Positions 24,986-35,000 of a stretch of 64,000 bases of DNA are shown piece by piece. The position numbers and the translations under genes are program-made. Position 1 is the first letter of the stretch. The number at the start of each line of letters is the position of its first letter. The notes below the pieces were generated by a model, which was not told the origin of the DNA, made no database searches, and saw only the letters and a program-made list of their open reading frames with translations. Origin of the DNA: Oenanthe sinensis (lineage: Eukaryota; Streptophyta; Magnoliopsida; Apiales; Apiaceae); assembly GCA_028671895.1 (NCBI GenBank), contig CM053799.1:51895455-51959454 (forward strand), in the 5' to 3' direction.

Positions 24986-25252
24986 AAGAAGTTAAGGATT
25001 GACAATTCACTTTTGATTAAGCAGTTGATTAAATTAATTAAAATCTAACAATTATATCGAACACGGTTCATAGCCACTAGCATACATTTTATATATAATA
25101 ATATAAATATACGGAATAATATTTGAAACACATGAAAATGATCCCTTTCTAATAACTGATGTGTCCTCTCATATGGCGCTTGAACAAGGATTAATATTAA
25201 TATTTTTTTTTGAGCTGCTTTATCTAATTTAAAACTAATTGTGTAATATGCG
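24986..25252. repeat. Segment A of a dispersed direct repeat (partner 39,523-39,755)
   Basis: From GAAGAAGTTA onward about 230 bp matches 39,523-39,755, including ATCGAACACGGTTCATAGCC and GAAAATGATCCCTTTCTAAT. Similarity resumes at 26,835-26,905 versus about 39,866-39,930. Copy A is interrupted by a MITE and a solo LTR. The direct copies lie 14.5 kb apart and flank the chromovirus relic and the Tat element. Confidence 0.75.
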
Positions 25253-25461
25253 TAGGCTTCTCAATGGAGCGGGGGTTAAATGGGTAACTCGTCCCTAACC
25301 CGCTCCAAATGGGACAACCCCGCCTCGATTATACGGGGAATCGATTATATGGGGAATGGGGCAGTGACAAGAATTAATTATTTGACCCATTAATATATGG
25401 GGCGGGTATCGTATTTATCGCGAATCCCCGTGGGGATTTCCCACCACGCCCCGAGTAATAT
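25253..25461. mobile_element. Interrupted GC-rich-TIR MITE, copy 1
   Basis: It starts TAGGCTTCTCAATGGAGCGG and is homologous (inverted) to the right half of the element at 50,665-51,182: shared TTAAATGGGTAAC, TATATGGGGAATG, TTAATATATGGGGCGG blocks. A solo LTR is inserted after 25,461. The AT run of the MITE continues at 26,803, but the other terminus is missing. Confidence 0.75.
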
Positions 25462-26798
25462 TGTAAGGCATAATGTAACATGCAATGTAATCGAGGATCT
25501 ATAACTCAACTACAAGTAAAGGACTGGTAAATAATGTTATTTATGTAATCACAGGAATCTACAATGAAGATCAGACAGCTACATGTTTCAGGGTATTTGA
25601 TGGAATATTGAAGATCACTGATAGAAGTTCATTAATATGTTCAAGCGTAGTGAAAGAATAAGTCACTCAGTGTTTCAGCAGGTATCAAGATTCAAGTAGA
25701 CAGTGCCAGAAGATTTCAGTGAAAACAAGAAGCAATAAAGGAATACAACATTCATGTCAATTGGTTTGATTGAGGATATGAAGATCAATATAGTGTTAGT
25801 CACTTGTGAACCAGACCAGTGCACTAAGTGTCAACACAAAGAATTTGATTAACATGTTTATTGTAAAAGAAGAATTGACAGAAGCCAAGTGAACAAGGTT
25901 TTATTTCTAAGTCATTGTACAAGGTGTAAGAAATCGACACCTAGTTAAACAAGATGAAGAAATCGACACCTAGGCAATCAAGGTGAAGAAAATCGACACC
26001 TAGATTATCAAGGAGAAAGAAATTCGACACCAAGGCTTTAACATGGTGAAGAAATTCGACAGGTAGCCTAGCAATGACAAAAAGAAGTTAAGTACCATTT
26101 CTATGTATCAAGAAATCGACACATAGGAATGAGGTACTTAAAAATCGACACCTAGCCATGAGAAGAAAGAAATTCGACACCTAGGGTATACATGGATTCA
26201 ATATTCGACACCTAAGTTGTTGAAAGACTAAGGCATACATGGTTAAGTAAAATCGACACCTAGCTCTACAGGGAGAAGAAATTTAACACCCAACTGTTCC
26301 ATGACTAAGGAAATTCGACACATAGATTATTTTCTAAGTACAAGCACATGGAGAAGAAATTCGACACATAGAAAATATCTATGGATTTCTCAAAGTCAAA
26401 TCAAGTCAACATACAAGGGGAAAAGAATTCGACACTCAATTGTATTTCACTTTATTGTAAAGTCTACATATAAACAAAATGTATTTTCATTTTGTATGTA
26501 ATCATAACACAACATACACAAATAGATACAGCTGAGAGAGAGACAGAGAGAATATCAAAAGCCATTAAAGCTTGTATTTATTGTTGTTGTAAGATTCATC
26601 AGAAACTCATACATCTACGTGAGAGTGTAGCACCTTGGGTATATATAATACAAAATATATTCCGAAAGATTGTCTTGTTTCTGTGTATTTCATTACTATC
26701 ATATTTATTACTCAACAAGAACGTATCTGTGAACACGAACTGTTTTGAAAAATTACCACATCATATTCAACCCCCCCTTCTATGATGATTTTGGACCT

Positions 26799-26802
<4 letters not shown>
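25462..26802 (+). mobile_element. Solo LTR of a Ty1/copia-type element
   Basis: This 1341-bp sequence begins TGTAAGG and ends CCTAACA, and is flanked by AATAT on both sides (25457-25461 and 26803-26807). No gag-pol is attached, so the internal region was lost by LTR-LTR recombination. About 14 degenerate copies of AAATCGACACCTAG, spaced 30-45 bp, fill 25,925-26,440. The terminal TTGGACCTAACA resembles ends of SIRE/Angela-type LTRs, where the primer-binding site would follow. Confidence 0.85.

Positions 26803-26834
<32 letters not shown>
26803..26834. repeat. AT microsatellite
   Basis: An uninterrupted (AT)n run right of the solo LTR. It is the same position in the MITE family as the (TA)n run in the copy at 50,665. 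Confidence 0.9.
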
Positions 26835-26837
<3 letters not shown>

Positions 26838-27011
26838 TCTCTCAATTTATTGAGCTTATATATTATATTAAATGATTTGATTTATTTCTTAACCGAAAAA
26901 ATATATTTCCTATTAAAGAATTTTTTTTGAAAAGACCTAATAAAGATTATTAGTTTATAGGTTATTATTATATTGAGGTTTGATTGTTGTTAAAGAACAG
27001 ATTTAGAAACC

Positions 27012-27076
27012 GATGTAATGAATTTAGTAAGAAACTTTTTAAACTGATGTAATGAATTTAGTAAGAAACTTTTTAG
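27012..27076. repeat. Tandem duplication, 2 x ~33 bp
   Basis: GATGTAATGAATTTAGTAAG followed by AAACTTTTTA occurs twice in direct succession. Confidence 0.85.
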
Positions 27077-27267
27077 TAGAATTTTGAATAGTTTGTAAAA
27101 CAAAATTGTTTTGTAATAATATTTTGAGTTAGTAATTTGTTTTTTTCATAACATTACCTATTAAAGATGCATGATAGTATTACAGGGTTATTCTTTATTC
27201 TTATTCACTGTTTATTAGGGTGCATGCATCTAGAGTTGTATTGTGACTCCCCGATCTTCAACCCGGA

Positions 27268-27478
27268 TTGAGAGGATGTCACACACCTGAACTTCGACAT
27301 GTGCATGATGTGTTTCATATATTTGTTTTGAAAGCTTACCAATTCCATGAAAGCCATATTATAAATTATGAGTTTTTGGAAATTAGTGTTGATTTGACTT
27401 ATAATGAGTATTTGGTGGAGATTATCGATGAAAAAGTGCAAAAGTTGAGAAATAAATAGATCAAATTTATAAAGGTTG
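27268..27478 (+). pseudogene. Chromovirus pol C-terminal relic, left part
   Basis: The frame contains LRHVHDVFHIFVLKAYQFHE, DLTYNEYLVEIIDEKVQKLR and then NK. The HxVFHxxxLxxY...DLTYxExPVxIxDxxxxxLRNK pattern is the integrase C-terminal region of Ty3/gypsy chromoviruses. A stop follows the final K. The Tat element is inserted 40 bp later, and the other half of the relic continues at 38,390. Confidence 0.85.
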
Positions 27479-28104
27479 TGTTACGGATCAAAATCAGTTC
27501 TTCTTTAATGCGTAATTAATACTAGGGTTTGAGAGAGAGCTTCGAGCTTTTATGACTGCGTTAACGTTTCGTGACTAACTCGCGTCCTCGTTAACTGCCT
27601 ACGTATCTCAATGAGTGTGAGAATCAAGTCAATAAAATGTAGTTCTAATGTTGAGGGGTTAGGCCCTTTATATAGGCGCACGGAGGCCTTAGAATTAGAT
27701 TAGGGTTAGGAGACCTGGAGGCCTTGGAGGCCCAGTCTCCTAGTGATAGGGTTGTTCTAACCCTGTAAGAATGAGAGTCCTTGTCGGACTCCTCCCACGT
27801 TTGAGTTTCTAGATCATTCTAGAATGAAGGCCTTCAACAGGCTTATCGAGCCTCTATCGAGCCTTTATTAATTAATTACGGAATTAACTAATAACAAGGG
27901 CTTATTGGGCCTACAGCTATAACAGAGCTTTGTGGGCTAGATTTACAAATCCAGTTGATCCTTGGGTTGCAAATCCAGTTAATCCTAGAATTTATTTTCC
28001 TAGTTCGTTTCAAGGGTCCAAGCCTTTGGACCATACCAGGCCTAATTAATGAAATAATAAATGCTATATTTATTATTTCTCCAGGACTATTTTTACCCAC
28101 ATCA
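27479..28104 (-). repeat. Tat LTR (3' LTR)
   Basis: 626 bp. On the minus strand it begins TGATGTGGG directly after the polypurine tract GTTGAGGGGCAAA. The plus-strand end reads ...TTTTTACCCACATCA. Confidence 0.95.
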
Positions 28105-28319
28105 TTTGCCCCTCAACTTTTGGGAAAACTTCGTGAGTTTTCGTAAAAGTTTCACAAAGGGTTTCAATGCCTTAGCGGGATTTCGACTTGTATTAGTCAA
28201 TTTTATCTCATTTTTCTTGGGCTCAAGCAGGCCTTTTTACTCGTAATTCTTTTACAGAATTAATATTAAATAGATTGGCCCCCAAAGGGGTTTTATTCGT
28301 GGCTAACTTTGCCAAAAAA

Positions 28320-29350
28320 TCAAGGTCGATTTCGACCTGGATTGAGGTCGATTTCGACCTGGAGTGGTGGGTCGAGGTCGATTTCGACCTGGATCGAGAT
28401 CGTTCTTCAGCCTCGATCACCTTCGAAGTCGAAAGTTGGGGCTGGAGTCGAGCAATTGTGTTTGAAGTCGATTTTTGACTTCGATTGGAGTCGTTTTGAG
28501 GCCTCAAAATGCCTTGAAGTCGAAACCTTAAGTTGAGGTCGATTTTGACTTCGATTGAAGTCGATTTAGACCTCAATTTCCTTTGAGGTCGAAGCTTTTG
28601 TCCCAGGTCGATTTCGACTTCGATTGAAGTCGATTTATGGTTTAAAAATTACTTGGAGTCGAAATCTGCGATCGAGATCGATTTCGACGTTATTTGGAGT
28701 CGAACTAGGCCTCAAACTTTCTGGAAGTCGAAACCTTTTACTGATGTTGAATTCGACTTCGTTTGAAGTCGAATTAGCCCATAAATATTTTTGAATTCAC
28801 AAATTCTGGAAGCCTCATGGCTTCCCAATGTTCGACTAGGATTGAAGTCGAATTAGACTTCAAATATCCTTGAAGTCGAAATTCCTGGGGGGTCTCATGA
28901 CTTTGTCATTTTCGACTTAGATTGAATTCGAATTAGACTTCAAATAGCCTTGAAGTCGAAATTCCTTGGGGGCCACATGGCTTTATCATTTTCGACTTAG
29001 ATTGAAGTCGAATTAGACTTCAAATAGCCTTGAAGTCGAAATTCCTTGGGGGCCACATGGCTTTATCATTTTCGACTTAGATTGAAGTCGAATTAGACTT
29101 CAAATAGCCTTGAAGTCGAAATAGGTCTTTAGGAGTAAAAGCTTGAAAATTCTAAGTCCGAGAAATTTTTTTAACTTAGTGTCTATCTCGAACTTCGACT
29201 TAGGGTCTATCTCGAACCTTATCTCGAACTTCGACTTAGGGTCTATCTCGAACTTCGACTTAGGGTCTATCTCGAACCTTATCTCGAACTTCGACTTAGG
29301 GTCTATCTCGAACCTTATCTCAAACTTCGACTTAGGGTCTATCTCGAACC
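28320..29350. repeat. Palindrome-rich tandem repeats in the Tat element
   Basis: 28,320-28,640 contains AGGTCGATTTCGACCT (7-bp arms around TT) and TCGACTTCGATTGAAGTCGA (8-bp arms around GATT). 28,840-29,120 has about four ~80-bp units with TTCGACTTAGATTGAAGTCG, the last two almost identical. 29,170-29,350 repeats ACTTCGACTTAGGGTCTATC and TCTCGAACCTTA. The frame open through the last block is a repeat artefact. Confidence 0.85.
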
Positions 29351-29803
29351 TTGCCTTTGCGGATTTGTGTTTGATTTCAATATGGGCCTTTCATCTTTAC
29401 TGGACCTTTTGGGCCTTGGACTGTCTTGTTATAGGCCTTCGAGGCTTCCGTCTTTATGGAACGGTCCTTCATGTTGTGAAGGGTTATGGGCTTTTGCAAG
29501 CCCAAGTTCTAGATCTTTCTTGATATTGGGCCTTGAATCATGGGCCTCGAGGTTTGGGCCCATTCACTGGCTAAACCTGTTAAGTTACCTCTCAACGGTC
29601 ATGTGACCTAGAGACGCCTGTTAAAAGGTGAATTCCAACGGTCATGTGACCGGTTGGGGGTTATATATAGGAGTGGTGTGAGACTTAATTTCTCACATTT
29701 CTCATTTCTCAATTCCCGATTCTCTTCTATATTTGAGCTCTCAAGCTTCTTAGCAATTTCAGTCGGTAGTTCTCTCGGAGATAAGCAGAAAGTCGAAGTT
29801 GAT

Positions 29804-31763
29804 ATGGCAGATAAGAGAGCCTCAAGATTGGCAGCTATGAGTGCTGGATCGGCCAAACGAGGTAAACCACTAAATCGTATCCCCATATTTTCGACTTACA
29901 TGTCTTTAATCGATATGATCAATCAGAGGGGGACGAGTACCCAAGACAATCCCAGTTAGATTCGTATAGCCGTAGTAGTAAGTTTTTTGATACCGATGTC
30001 GTAGAGGAGTACAATAAACTTTTCAATTTCCCCCCTAGATTTACTATTTCTTTGGTGGAACCTGGCGACAGGACCTGCCATTGGAATCCTAGTCGTTTGT
30101 TCGTTTATGTAGATGCCCTATTAACGGGGCTTAGGTTTCCTGTACATGAATTCATTCCTCTTCTTTTAGCCGACGCCCAAATTAGTCCCTGCCAAATTGT
30201 GCCCAATGGGTGGAGGCTCATTCACTATTTTATGGTTTTATGTTTGGAAAACAAAATAAAAATGACTGTCCCTTTATTCCGAAAGATCTTCCAATTCAAA
30301 AATTCTTCGAGTCTCTCTTTCGGTTGGGTTCAAATAGCCCACAGACCTCACAAACCTCATATCTTCGACACCTCCTCTATTCCTGATAACAACCTTCATT
30401 GGAAGGAAAATTTTGTTCAAGTTAAATGGGAAGGGGGAGACTGGGGGACCCTTTTTAGGCCCACTTTTAGCAAAGTGTCAGATGGGAGCTTTGACGCAAT
30501 TAGGCTCTCAGCGGAGGAGGAAGAAGCTTATGCCAAGCTTACTCAGGGAGAAACCAAGTAGGTTGTTTGGGCTCTTCTTGATGAGCATAGGTTAAAGGCA
30601 GTTGGCCTATCCCGGGCCTCGAACAAAGGTATACGTTTTACTTGGCCGTGTTTTGCTTGTTGATTTAGTGTCTTACTGACGTTTTTGTGTTTTCTTTTCA
30701 TCCGCGGCGTTGATCAACGAGTGGACTATTCCACCTGTGGAGGAAACGGGCCGTATGAAGCGGCTTAAGATGATGAATGATCCCAGGCAAGTGAAGGAAC
30801 TGCCGGCTTTCTTACAGCCGCATTCTGGGCCAACTGAGGCTGAGGGCAGCGAGCCTGTCAAAGTGCCCAAATCTCAGGTATATAGGCTAGGCTGGGGCTT
30901 CAGGAAGTCGGATACAGTGGTCGGCTGCACGGACCATGCCAAGGTCTGGTCCCTTCATTCTTTAACTCCTTGTGATTACAAGGACATTGTTTTGGGAAGC
31001 GATGAGGACGGCATTAAAGCCTTGGGTGCACAGGCATTGGCATCGGTAAGTTTCTTTACTTGCTTATTTCGTATTTCACGGTTCTTTCGTTTTTGTTTTG
31101 GACTTTTCATATGTTCTAACTTGTTTTATTGCTTTCCAGGCCAACGCCTATTTTCAGGCTTCTTTGCACCAAGTAGAAGCGTGGAAGACTCGGGCGGAAA
31201 AGCACCAGAAGGAGCTTACCGTGGCCAATGCCAAGCTTAAGCACTTGGAGGAAAAGCTGGCTGAGAAGGAGGAGCTCCTTAAGCAGGCTCAAGCTGAGGT
31301 GGTCGAGCTGAGGGCCGACAAAAACGCCATTATTGACAAATATATGGCCTCAGACGAGTACAAGGAGCTTATCGAGGCTCATGACGACCTTGTCTTTCCG
31401 GCCAACTACACTATTGGGTGGAACGACGCCCTTAAGGAAGTGCTGGATAAGCATCCCGGTCTGTTTGACCCCAGGGTAGACCACAAATGCCCTCAATCAG
31501 CCGAAGCCTTAAAGCGGCTGCTCGAGGAGCGAGTGGAGGAAATCGATGGGGAGGACAGCCCCGATGTTAGGACAGAAAAGGCTCGTGAGCCTTCTCTTAC
31601 TCCTTCTCCAGTCCGAGTTACTCCAAGGAAGGTCGTTCCTGAGGCCATCCCTCAAAAGCCAGTTGAGGAGAGCTCTTCTGGGGAGAAAAAAGAGTCTGGG
31701 GAAGAATCCGACGAAAGTGAAGGAGGTTCGTCTTCTTCCGACGAGGAGGAGTCCTCAGATTAG
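29804..31763 (+). CDS. Antisense spliced gene of the Tat element (gypsy-type transposase_28-like)
   Basis: It runs opposite to gag-pol. Inferred exons: 29804-29860 (MADKRASRLAAMSAGSAKR), a 66-nt intron, 29927 to about 30,628, about 30,700-31,045, and 31140-31763. Exon 1-2 and exon 3-4 junctions keep phase with GT-AG ends. Exon 2 carries a domain like Pfam Transposase_28 (putative gypsy type): LLTGLRFPVHEFIPLLLADA and QIVPNGWRLIHYFMVLCLEN. Exon 4 is a coiled coil (about 31,200-31,400) with a Ser/Glu-rich acidic tail. Two defects: a TAG at 30,559-30,561 inside exon 2, after which the frame stays open to a GT at 30,629, and no AG where the exon 3 acceptor should be (TTTTCTTTTCAT). The function of these proteins is unknown. 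Confidence 0.75.
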
Positions 31764-32078
31764 TAGTTAGGTTTTTATTTCTGAGTTTATGTTAGCCCTC
31801 AGTGGCCTTGTAAAGAATTCTTACCCCTCGGGGCTTTTATTTATGTAGTCTTGTTTTTCATATTCCTGTCTTTTCTTTCTGCCTTTGTATTGCTTGTTTT
31901 TCGTGCTTAACTTGAACATAAACAATAAATACGTGCGAGACTAGTAAAAGACTTGACGAAAGTAATACTCTTTAAAAATTAATCAAGTTTTTCAATACAT
32001 CTTGACATTAAAAATGTGTCATGCCATCGAGGCTAATAAAATGATACTTAAATGCCTTCGGCTATCGAAGTAGGATAA
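31764..32078. other. Spacer between convergent antisense gene and integrase
   Basis: A T-rich 3' flank of the antisense gene and the 3' end of pol meet here. No ORF is supported. Confidence 0.5.
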
Positions 32079-35000
32079 CTAAACATAGTAGGTCCTTAAG
32101 TTGGCTACATTCCAACTCCTTGGGATTTCAATTCCATCAAGGGTCTGGAGCTTGTATGCCCCTTGCCCAGTGACTTCTTTAATTTGATATGGCCCTTCCC
32201 AATTTGGGGCTAGCTTGCCTTTTAGACCGACTCCAGAAGCCTCGATCTTTCGAAGGACTAAGTCCCCTTTGCGGAAGAACCTTTCCTTTACCCTGAGATT
32301 GTAGTAGAATGATGCTCTTTTCTGGTTTTCTACAATCCTTGCATTAGCTTCGTCACGTAGCTCATCTATCAAGTCAAGGGCCAGCTTCATACCTTCTTCG
32401 TTGGTGTTAATCTGGAACTCTTGTATTCTTGGAGACGTCTGAGTAATCTCCACGGGCACCACTGCCTCGGCCCCGTAGGCTAACTGAAAGGGGGTAGCCC
32501 CTGTTGAAGTTCTACAAGTAGTCCTGTATGCCCACAAGATGGGGAGTATTTCGTCAACCCAAGTGCCTTGGGAGCGTTCAATCCTTTTCTTGAGTCCATC
32601 TAGGATAATTCTGTTGGCAACTTCAGCCTGCCCATTTGACTGAGGATGTGCCACTGAAGTGAAACGTAGTTCGATGTCATAGTTTCCACAATACTCTGTG
32701 AAATCTTTGTTGTTAAACTGAGTTCCGTTGTCGGTCACCAGGATTCGAGGCAGCCCATACCTGCATATAATAGATTCCCAGAAGAACTGCGTCAAGTTCT
32801 TAGTATCGATTTTGGCCAAGGGCTTGGCTTCTATCCATTTAGTAAAGTAGTCGATGGCAACGATGAGAAACTTTATTTGTGCACTGGCCATAGGGAACGG
32901 GCCTAAGATATCCATCCCCCACATGGTAAATGAGAGAGGAGAGTTTATGGATGTTAGTATTTCAGGAGGTTGCCTTACTACAGGAGCAAACCTTTGGCAG
33001 CGATCACACTTCTTAACGTAGGCTTTGGCATCTTTAAGCATTTCAGGCCAATAGAATCCCAGTCTCATGATTTTATGAGCCAGTGCCCGGCTTCCAAGGT
33101 GTTGGCCACACACTCCTTCGTGAACTTCTTTTAGGGCAGCTTCAGCCTCATGGGGTCTTAGACACTTCAAGTAAGGTATCACGTATGACTTCTTATAGAG
33201 TATTCCTTCTATGAGGACATACCTCAAGGCCCTCACTGATAGCTTGCGAGCTTCCACCGGGTCGGTTGGTGTCTTTCCTGTTTCCAGGTAGAGTTTGATG
33301 GGATCCATCCAGCATGCTCCCAGCCCAATCGGGGCTATTAACTTCGCATCAATGCTTGGGGTCTTCAAGACTTGGAAATAGACACTGCCAGAGCAACTTT
33401 TAGTCTCTGATGATGCAAATTTAGACAAGGCATCAGCCTTCACATTCTCCTCTCTGGGGATGTATTCAAAGTGGCATTCTTCAAATTACGTGGCTTGAGC
33501 TTTCACAATTCTCAAATATCTTGCCATAGTTTCATCACGGGCTTCGAATTCTCCATTAACTTAAGAGATTACTAGCCTTGAATCGCCGCATACTTTCATA
33601 TTCTTCACCCTCAGGGTTCTGGCCAGGCCAAGCCCAGCTATCAAAACTTCATATTCTGCTTCGTTATTTGTAGGTGGAAAATCTAACTTGATCGCATATT
33701 CAACAATGAAGCCATCTGAGCTTTGTAAAACTAGGCCAGTTCCACTAGTTTTTATTTTTGAAGCTCCGTCAAAAAAGAGTACCCAGTATTCTTTAAGTTC
33801 TTCCACTTTTCCCGTCTTCTCCTCACTTCCTTTATCCTCTCCTTGCCCCCCGACTTCTTGGTTTGGAATGGTGCATTCAACCACGAAGTCAGCCAGAGCC
33901 TGAGCTTTAATGGCCGTCCTCGGCTTGTATTTGATTTCGAACTCTCCCAGTTCTACAGCCCATTTGATCAGCCTTCCACTGGCCTTGGGGCTATGCAGTA
34001 TGTTTCTCAGGGGTTGGTCTGTCAAGACTTCAATAACATGTGCTTGGAAGTACGGGCGTAGCTTCCTTGAAGCCATTATCAATGCCAAGGCAAATTTTTC
34101 TACCTTCGAGTAGTTCAGCTCTACACCATGTAGAATTTTGCTAACATAATAGATGGGCTTCTGAACTTTAGCTTCCTCCTTTACTAGAACAGCACTCAGG
34201 ATTGAGCTTGATATAGCGAGATAAAGAAACAGGACCTCTCCAGGGCTTGGTTTAGCAAGCAATGGTGGCTCAGCCATATATTTTTTTAGTTCTTCAAAAG
34301 CCGCTTGACTCTTGTCATTCCACTCAAAGTTCTTGACCTTCTTGAGGGCCTTGAAGAATGGCAGACATTTTTCCCCAGACTTGGATATGAAACATCTCAG
34401 GGCTGCTACCCTTCTAGTGAGCTTTTGGACTTCCTTTACAGTCTTGGGGGGCTCCATGTCTAGAATCGCTTGAATTTTATCAGGATTGGCCTCGATGCCT
34501 CTCTTCGAGACCATCAGGCCTAGAAATTTTCCAGACCCTACGCCGAAGGTACACTTGGCTGGGTTTAACATCATCTTGTGGGTTCTCAGAACTTCGAATG
34601 CCTCACTTAGGTGTGCAAGGTGGTCGGCCTTGTCTAGGCTCTTGACTAACATGTCATCAACGTAGACCTCCATTGTTTTGCCAATGAGGGCCTTGAAAAT
34701 TTTATTCACAAGCCTTTGATACGTGGCTCCTGCATTCTTAAGTCCAAAAGCCATAACCAGATAACAAAAAACACCAAAGTCAGTGATAAATGATACCTTA
34801 GGGATGTCTCCAGGATGCATTTTGATTTGGTTATAACCACTGAAACTGTCCATGAAGCTAAGCATCTCGTGCCCTGCCCTGGCGTCTATCAACATGTCTA
34901 TTCGTGGCAAGGGAAAAAAGTCCTTTGGACAAGCATCATTGAGATCAGTGAAGTCCACGCACATTCTCCACTTTCCGTTGCTCTTTTTGACCATCACAGG

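Noticed and set aside
25925..26440. Regularly spaced AAATCGACACCTAG words considered as a CRISPR-like array
   Set aside because: Repeats are degenerate, spacers are unequal and similar to each other, and the block lies inside a plant LTR with its own target duplication.
29143..29523. 126-codon frame with repeated FDLGSISN
   Set aside because: It is a translation of tandem repeats upstream of the antisense gene, without a plausible start or splice context.
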